Shown here piece by piece: positions 57,480 through 64,000 of a stretch of 64,000 nt of DNA. The notes beneath the pieces are model-generated. The model ran no database searches and was not told where the DNA came from. It saw nothing but the letters and a program-made list of their open reading frames with translations. Positions within the stretch are counted from its first letter, which is position 1. Each line of letters begins with the position of its first letter. The translations under genes and the position numbers were made by a program. This DNA comes from Myrica gale. Lineage: Eukaryota > Streptophyta > Magnoliopsida > Fagales > Myricaceae. The DNA is taken from the NCBI GenBank assembly GCA_963930655.1, contig OZ005607.1, positions 17,806,374 to 17,870,373 on the forward strand, in the 5' to 3' direction.

Positions 57480-58880
57480 TTAAAAAACCGGCATATCCGG
57501 TGTAGGTGCCAGTTTTGGCCAAAACCGGCACCTAAACCAGGATTGAACAGCCCTACTTCCACTGGACAAGACCTAGTTAAGTGGGCCGAGGATTGTCTAA
57601 CCCATCAATTTAATAATATTTTGAGTCTCACAAATCACACTAAAAATTAAAGAAACAAATAAAAAATTACCTAATTTCTACATGGAAGTTCTGAACAAAT
57701 ACGAAAAGATAAATCACATTTCCACGTCAACCTAGTCCAAGAAAAGCAAAAAGAACAATTCCAGTGTACACGGGATTAAACTCTCTTTTTTTTTTTCTCT
57801 AGGTCATACACCATCATAAATAGTAGTAGGAAATAGGCTCAAAGTTAAAGAAAGAAATAATATCAGTTTACTATTTTATGTGATTAATATTTTTGGTTTT
57901 AAAATCTATCAAATTAGTCCTCAAAATTTAAAATGCATTAAATTTAGTCCTTCATTACAATTCAAATTTGATGTATTTTAAACTTCAAAGACTAATTTCA
58001 TAAATTTTAAAGCCCAATGACTAATAAAATAAAATGGTAAACCATGGAGGCAAATTTTGAATTTTTCTCTTAATTGCTATATTTCGTGAGGGTGACATCA
58101 TTATTCGTGAAAACGTGACATTCAAGATATTGTGGTATGAGAATGTTGTAAATATGTCACTGAGGTAAGAAAAGTTATTTTTAAGTCCATATGGTAAACT
58201 TTTCGTTAAACGTATGTCCTTCCTTCCGTCAGTCCCTGTTAAAAAAACTAAATGGAGTCGGTGACGTGGCAAGTGTAAGCCACGTATGCACTAATCAAAT
58301 GAGGCTGCGTGTTTGCTTGGGCCCATCATTGCCAGTACAGTCATTGCCCAATCATCAATGGGGCCACATAGATAATTATTTTAAAAAAAAATGAAAATTA
58401 AAACAAACAAAATAGTTTCAGAGGTGAATGGCGTCACATTTAGAAGCTGTTGTTTGGGAGAACTTTGTCGCATCTACTTCATCTCTCACAATTTCCTTAC
58501 CTCTGTGAGAACTTTCTAAGACTGAATCCCTAATTGAAGAGCTTGAAAATTCTGTCCATTAGAAAAAAAAAATTACGAGCTAGTGTTTGGGAGAAATACA
58601 GGTTAGTCAAAATTTAGGTTGCCACACCTTTATGTTTTTGTTGTTTATTCGGTGGCCAATGGACAAACCTACGTCGCCCAGGAATTTTAAAAGTTATCTT
58701 GGTAAGGAAAGAAGTTTGCTCTGAAGACTGAAGAGACGAGTTACATGCATTTGTAGATTCGGAAGTGATAAAAAGTCATGAAAGTAAGATTTACTTTAGA
58801 TTAAACTAATGAAAACTCAATGTGCAATCTTTGCCTCTGTCGCAGGTGGGAAACTTTGGCTGTGACACAGGGGGAAACTT
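57480..58880. other. Intergenic DNA
   Basis: No recognised gene. TTTAGTCCT-type motifs near 57910-57950 and sequence around 58160-58290 suggest decayed MITEs, but the ends could not be fixed. Confidence 0.5.
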
Positions 58881-58882
58881 TG

Positions 58883-59270
58883 TGTAACACTTTGCTTCTA
58901 GAATTATCGATTGTAATAGAATGATAGTAGAGAAATGTAAGATATGGATAAACTGTAATGGATTTTCATGAACATAAGCCAATTTTGAGGATGACAACTC
59001 CATAAGAAAGAGAGACTAAGAGAGAGAAATGCTCTTTGCAAATTACATGAATCCTCCTGTCGCCCAACCTTTCCCAATATACAGAACAAAATGCCCAACC
59101 TCCTAACAAACTGTAACAACCATGCGGAAGATAAAAGACTGAAATAACCCACAACTAAAAGAAGAAAAAATGCACGCCATTATTCAGCCCAAAGCCCACT
59201 GCTGTCAGCATAATACCTTGGCCCAACCCACTGTCTAGAAACATCTAAATTCTTTCTCATAACATCACTT
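58883..59270 (-). repeat. 3' LTR of the Gypsy element
   Basis: On the minus strand it ends AAGTGTTACA at 58883. Its start, just after the polypurine tract AAATGGGGGAA, is near 59270. It aligns well with 63659-64000. Confidence 0.75.
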
Positions 59271-59289
59271 CATATATGTCTTCCCCCAT

Positions 59290-59800
59290 TTAAAGCACCT
59301 TGTCCACAAGGTGGGGGAATTGAAGACGAAGATCATCCAGCCTCTCCCAAGTGGTGTCTTCCACCTCCTGCCTGCCCATTAAACAAGCAATTCCGTGGCA
59401 GGTCTATTTCCCACACGAGAAACACGTCGATTTAAGAGAGAAATGAGTTCGGGCTTCAACAAGCCTTGCTGATCTACTGGTGGAAGTGTGGGAATCGGAA
59501 TACAACCTGAGCCCACCTTTTTCTTAAGCTGGGAGACATGGAAACAGAGTGAATACGAGCAGCTGCAGGTAGATCTAGGCGGTAAGCCATCGCACCAACT
59601 TGGGAGGTGATTTGGAAGGGTCCAAAGAAACGAGGTGAGAGCTTCAACCAGCATCTTTGAGCCACCGAAGTTTGTGTGTACGGCTGGAGCCGAAGGTAAA
59701 CCCAATCCCCAATGTCAAACTGTCTCTCTGTGTATTTTAAATTTGCATAATGTTTCATCCTATTTTGTGCTTGCCTAATAAGGTAAGGCTGCATAATGTG
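59290..59800 (-). pseudogene. Integrase C-terminal and chromodomain-like tail
   Basis: MQPYLIRQAQNRMKHYANLK and DIGDWVYLRLQPYTQTS (GPY/F region), then LSPRFFGPFQITSQVGAMAY and YRLDLPAAARIHSVSMS. The element-terminal QFPHLVDKVL tail is in another frame at about 59290. One or more shifts lie near 59474. It would tether and target the integration complex. Confidence 0.8.
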
Positions 59801-59899
59801 TCAAACTGTCTCTCGGCGTCTCTTTAAGCAAAAGCAAGGTCTGGTCTCTGGTGCACAAAGTATTCTCAACAACTACAACTTGGGTTGTGCCGCCTCATA

Positions 59900-60520
59900 A
59901 GGTAAGAGCTTGGGTGGCTGTTGACCATATAAAGCTTCATAAGGTGTAATTTTAGTTGATGCACGAAAATTAGTATTGTAGGAGCATTAAGCCAAAGGAA
60001 GCCACTGAGACCAATCTTTTGGTCTTTCTCCTATAAAGCACTGTAGATAATTTTCCACACATTTGTTCACGATTTCGGTTTGCCCATCTGTCTGAGGATG
60101 GTAGGCAGTGATGCCTTGAGCTCGAATGAGTTCTCTCTAGAAAGAACTAGTGAAGGTAGGGTCTCGATCAGAGACAATTGAATCGGATAACCCATGTAAC
60201 CTAAATATAGTATTTAAGGAATAAAGTGGCCACCTTAGAAGTTGTATAGGGGTGAGACAAAGGAATGAAATGAACATACTTCGACAGTCTGTCCACTACC
60301 ACATAGATAATAGAATACCCATGAGATAGAGGTAATCCCTCAACAAAATCCATGGTAATGTGAGTCCATGTGCGATCTGGTATAGGCAAGGGTTACAGTA
60401 ATCCCCTAGGAGCAATGTTATCATGTTTAACCTGTTGACATGTATGACACTCGGGTATGTGTTGTCTGACCTGGTGTCTCACGCATGATCAATAGAAATC
60501 TCGCTTCACTCTATGTACAG
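59900..60520 (-). pseudogene. Integrase zinc and core region, broken
   Basis: The zinc region HVRQ...CHTCQQVKHDN is near 60420-60490. The core part [20 protein letters not shown] and [16 protein letters not shown] (60201-60389) carries the first catalytic Asp. Further core sequence continues in other frames. Confidence 0.8.
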
Positions 60521-60554
60521 TCTTGTCATACCCCTAATGGCCCCCATAGGTGTG

Positions 60555-62041
60555 TCATGTGAATGCATAAGAATTTGAGCACATAATTGAGTATCTGACC
60601 CCCACAAATAATCTGCCCTTGTAGGATAATTTACCATTTATGAAGTTATAGTGAACAAAATCCAGCTCCCCTTTTTCCCATTTAGCTAACAGCTCCTTAG
60701 AGTCATTATCACCATAACTCAACTGTAAATCATCCAACCAGTTAGCTGTAGGACAGGACATGGATGAAAGTGTCAACTCAGTGGTAGGTTCCTCCTTTCT
60801 CGAGAGGGCATATGCCACCCTATTCTCCCTTCCTCTTTTGTACTCTACCCGAAAGTCATACCCAAGCAATTTGGTGAGCTATTCCTGCTGAAATGGAGTG
60901 CCAATTTTTTAATCTAGAAGGTGTTTGAGGCTTTGCTGGTCAGTTCTGACAATAAAGGATTGTCCAAGTAAAAGTTCATTCTCATAGGTAGACATAGCAG
61001 CTGCCTTGCCCTTGAGAGCTTGACTGAAATATGCAATGGCTCTACCCATTTGCATTAGAACAGCCCAAATTCCAGCCCCATTAGCATCACACTCCAACAC
61101 AAAGGATTGGAAAAAACATGGTAAGGCTAGGATTGATGGTTCAGTGACAACCAATTTGAGGTTTTTGAATGCTTATGTGGCTTCAAGGGACCAAGCAAAG
61201 TCATTTTTCGTAAGTAAAGTCGTTAAAGGTGTTGCAATAGTGTCATAACCTTGAATGATTTTCTGTAGTAACACGTGAGGCCTAGAAACTCTTTGAGAGA
61301 TTTCAAAGTTGTAGGTAGAGGCCAGTCCAGCATAGACTGAAGTTTGGATGGATCTGCCTTCACTCCTTCATCCGAGGCCACATGGCCCAAATAATCTACT
61401 TCCCTGCATGCAAACCTGCATTTTGATAGCTTAGCATAAAGCTGATGTTTTCTTAAGATTTCCAATGTTACCTGCAAGTGTTATAGGTGGTCAACCCCTG
61501 TCTTGCTATAAATTAGGATATCGTCAAAGAAAACTAATATAAATTTCTTAAAAAAGGGCCTGAAAACCTCATTAATGAGATATTGGAAAGTAGACGGGGC
61601 GTTAGTCAATCCAAATGACATGACAATAAACTCATAGTGACCCTCATGAGTTTGAAAAGAGGTTTTTGGCACATCTTCTGGTCTCAACTTGATTTGGTGG
61701 TATCCGGATCTTAAATCCAGCTTAGAGAAAAATTTTGCACCGTGTAGTTTATCAAAGAGCTCATCCACAACCGGGATAAGAAACTTATCCTTTAAGTAAA
61801 ACCTATTTAGAGCCCTATAATCCACACACATGCTCCATGCGCCATCAACCTTCCTAACCAGCAAAACATGAGAGGAAAATGGGCTTTGACTCAATCTGAT
61901 CATGCTCGTTTTTAATATCTCCTTTACAATCTTTTTGATTTCCTTCTTTTGAGAAAATGAATATCGATAAGGACTCACTGATGTAGGCGAGGTTCCTTCC
62001 TTCAGCACTATTGCATGGTCATGAGATCTAACTGGAGGCAA
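60555..62041 (-). pseudogene. Reverse transcriptase and RNase H region, broken
   Basis: The open frame 62041-61481 contains [60 protein letters not shown] and FFDDILIYS (catalytic FxDD box). A stop at 61481 cuts the thumb. LEILRKHQLYAKLSKCRFAC and VDYLGHVASDEGVKADPSKL follow from 61477. RNase H words (FVLECDANGAGI, ALSRKEE) are in separate frames between 61154 and 60780. Not functional as read. Confidence 0.88.
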
Positions 62042-62050
62042 CCCAATAGG

Positions 62051-63629
62051 TTATGCAAAAATGTCCTCATATTGCTGTAAAATTGTTTCCACCTTTGGAT
62101 ATATAGCTGTAGAGTGCAACTCAGCGGGTTCTATTAGCTGTAAGAAAATTCCATTCCTACCAGCTTTACTAATTCTTGTCACACCCCATTCCTCCATTAG
62201 TTGACTAGGACCCATGCCTCTTAAAGTTACTACCTTCTCCTGTAATTTAAATGCCATAATCAGCTCTGAAAAATTCCATAAAATTTGTCCAAGTGTTCTT
62301 AATGAATATACTCCCAACACCATGTCACACCCAGCCAAACTCAACGCATAAGTATCAGTTGTAAAGATGTGACCCTATATAGAAACCCTTATACCCTCTA
62401 TTTTTCCTTCACTCTCAAACAATTCCTCATTTGCTACCCCCACTATAATGTCTTCCCCTTTTTGCCATCAACCGAGCTTTACAAACAATAGATGAGTCCA
62501 GAAAATTATGGGTGCCTCCAGAGTCGATTAAAATAAATACATTCTGACTTCCTACCTTCCCAACCACTCTCATTGTCTTTGGGCTCATTGAATTTGTCAA
62601 GGCATGCAAAGAAATCTTCGGCCTGCCTCCTCCTCCTCTTGGAAGACGAATTCATCCAATTATGCCTTTACTCTCCCTTCTACATCTTCCCAATTACCTG
62701 GTTCACAAGCCTCCATTATAAACAATTTTGGATTCCTACACACATGCTTAAATGACCATCTCTCATCACAATTATAACATAACAATTTTGGGTTGGGCTG
62801 TATGTGGAGTTGGTTGGATTGTGGTGGCTGTATTGGTTGTTGGTTGGACTGTTTGGGTGAATGAAGGTGTTGTTTTGGTAAGTTGAAGGTGAATTATATG
62901 TGTTTGTTATGGGCAACAACCCTTTGGTTGTTCTTCTGTTAAGCATCACATGTTCTTCCTATATTTTAGCTAGCCCATAGGCCACAATCAAGTTAGGAGG
63001 ATTAAACATCCTTACTACTAATCTGATCTCATCCCAAAGCCTGCTTAAAACACAGCTTAGCTTGTAGCCTTTCGTCAAGCCTCTCAACCTATCAGACAAT
63101 GCCTCAAACTGCCCCTTGTAATTTTCCACACTCCCAGTTTGTCTCAATCGAGTCAATATCTTAGTGGGATCATCATAGGAACTTGAACCAAATCTAATTA
63201 GAAGAGCTTGTACAAACCCTCCCAGTCTCTTGAACCTCAAGAATTCTCTAAATCTTGAAACCACACTAGTGTCGTTCCCTCCATATGATATGAAGCTAGT
63301 AACATCCGATGATGCAGAGGAGTTTTATGGAAACTAAAGAATTGGGTAGTTTTGTATAACCAACTAGTCGGGTCAGTTCCATCAAATTTTGGAAAGTCCA
63401 GTTTTACTGACCCACCTGGATCTCCACTTCCACTCAATGGTGGACTCGTATTGATAAGAGCAGATGTTTCCTCTTGTTCTTTTTATCTATCTTTGAGTAA
63501 AATTCGTATATTCATTGTGAGATTCGAAAGTTGTTGTAGTATACTCCGCATAGATTGCTTCTAATCATCCTGTTCCTTCTTCAGCTGGGTAATGTGCTCC
63601 ATCACTTCCTTGTGGCGAGTATCAACCAT
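62051..63629 (-). pseudogene. Gag and protease region, broken
   Basis: The Gag start ATG is at 63629 (MVDTRHKEVMEHITQLKKEQ). KLDFPKFDGTDPTSWLYKTT and MLLASYHMEGTTLVWFQDLE are at 63437-63237, and TRLRQTGSVENYKGQFEALS at about 63140. A zinc-knuckle region around 62720-62790 is frameshifted. The retropepsin-like ILIDSGGTHNFLDSS is near 62520-62560 and MSLAGCDMVLGVYSLRTLG at 62344. Several stops separate these. Confidence 0.82.
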
Positions 63630-63658
63630 GGTTGGATCGTGGAGACTCTGATACCACT

Positions 63659-64000
63659 TGTAACGCTTTGCTTCTAGAATTCTGGATTGTAATAGAATTA
63701 TAGTAGAGAAATGTAAGATATGGATAAACTGTAATGAATTTTCGTGAATAGAAGCCAATTTCGAGGATGACAACCTCCATAAGAAAGAGGACTGAGAGAG
63801 AGAAATACACTTCGCAAATTGCGTGAATCCTCTTGTCGCCCAACCTTTCCCCCTATACAGAACAGAATGCCCAACCTCCAATCAAACTTCAACAACCATG
63901 CGAAAGATAAAAGAGCAAAATAATCCACAACTAAAAGAAGAAAAAGCCCATGCCATTATTCAGCCCAAAGCCCACTACTGTCAGCCTAATACCTTGGCCC
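63659..64000 (-). repeat. 5' LTR of the Gypsy element (partial)
   Basis: On the minus strand it ends AAGCGTTACA at 63659, directly before the primer site. It continues past the window end, so the element's 5' target duplication cannot be read here. Confidence 0.85.

Larger units (their letters stand above)
58883..64000 (-). mobile_element. Ty3/gypsy LTR element (chromovirus-like), degraded
   Basis: The order on the minus strand is 5' LTR (from beyond the window to 63659), tRNA-Met primer site (about 63641-63657), gag, protease, RT, RNase H, integrase, a C-terminal chromodomain-like piece (EVEDTTWERLDDLRLQFPHL, about 59290-59380), polypurine tract (near 59280) and 3' LTR. This Pol order and the tail are those of plant chromoviruses. 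Gag and Pol are broken by many frameshifts and stops. The two LTRs differ at about four of their first 63 comparable bases, so the insertion is not recent. Confidence 0.9.

Overview
This window is a stretch of nuclear plant DNA, most probably from a eudicot. Three things point that way: GT-AG introns inside two clearly plant genes (a BTB/POZ-MATH protein and a 765-residue cobalamin-independent methionine synthase), a broken DUF674 gene (a plant-only family), and a dense layering of plant transposons. I see no bacterial operons, CRISPR arrays or rRNA genes, and no convincing tRNA gene. I cannot name the species.

Layout. (1) 1-11.3 kb is a nested retroelement block. It holds a decayed Ty3/gypsy gag-protease piece, several LTRs of one Copia family whose U3 is rich in GGTCGAC motifs, two opposed copies of a long Gypsy-type LTR, a captured and broken ARM-repeat gene fragment, and two LINE pieces that may be one LINE split by the whole block. 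(2) 11.5-12.4 kb has a PIF/Harbinger transposase remnant, then a small two-exon GRF-type zinc-finger reading frame that is intact once spliced. (3) 14.2-30.1 kb is a complete four-exon BPM (MATH-BTB) gene of 396 residues. Its introns 1 and 3 are 5.8 and 8.8 kb and hold a SINE, an internally deleted LINE with target-site duplication, a second LINE carrying a hAT-like MITE with an 8-bp duplication, and a 20-base poly(A) scar. (4) 30.6-42.4 kb is a second transposon-rich stretch: a SINE, a 1.15-kb hAT deletion derivative, a 2.2-kb Copia deletion derivative inside a GATCGG-rich repeat, decayed Gypsy gag/pol pieces, and a tandemly duplicated gag plus solo-LTR unit. (5) 45.1-50.9 kb is a complete methionine synthase gene with a 5'UTR intron and 11 coding exons; all zinc ligands are present. 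(6) 51.5-53.0 kb, in convergent orientation, is a DUF674 pseudogene with two frameshifts and one stop. (7) 53-58.9 kb is AT-rich intergenic DNA with MITEs and minisatellites. (8) 58.9-64.0 kb is a minus-strand Ty3/gypsy element whose 5' LTR runs off the window.

Only BPM and methionine synthase look like fully functional host genes; the GRF zinc-finger frame is a possible third. BPM proteins are known as substrate adaptors of CUL3 ubiquitin ligases. Methionine synthase regenerates methionine for the S-adenosylmethionine cycle. Nothing in the sequence links the two functionally.

I found no convincing new biological system. The most informative signals are the nested insertions with readable target-site duplications, the ORF1-only LINE, and the gene fragments caught between retroelements. 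Splice sites were placed by eye from reading-frame continuity, GT/AG ends and family knowledge; no alignment was run.
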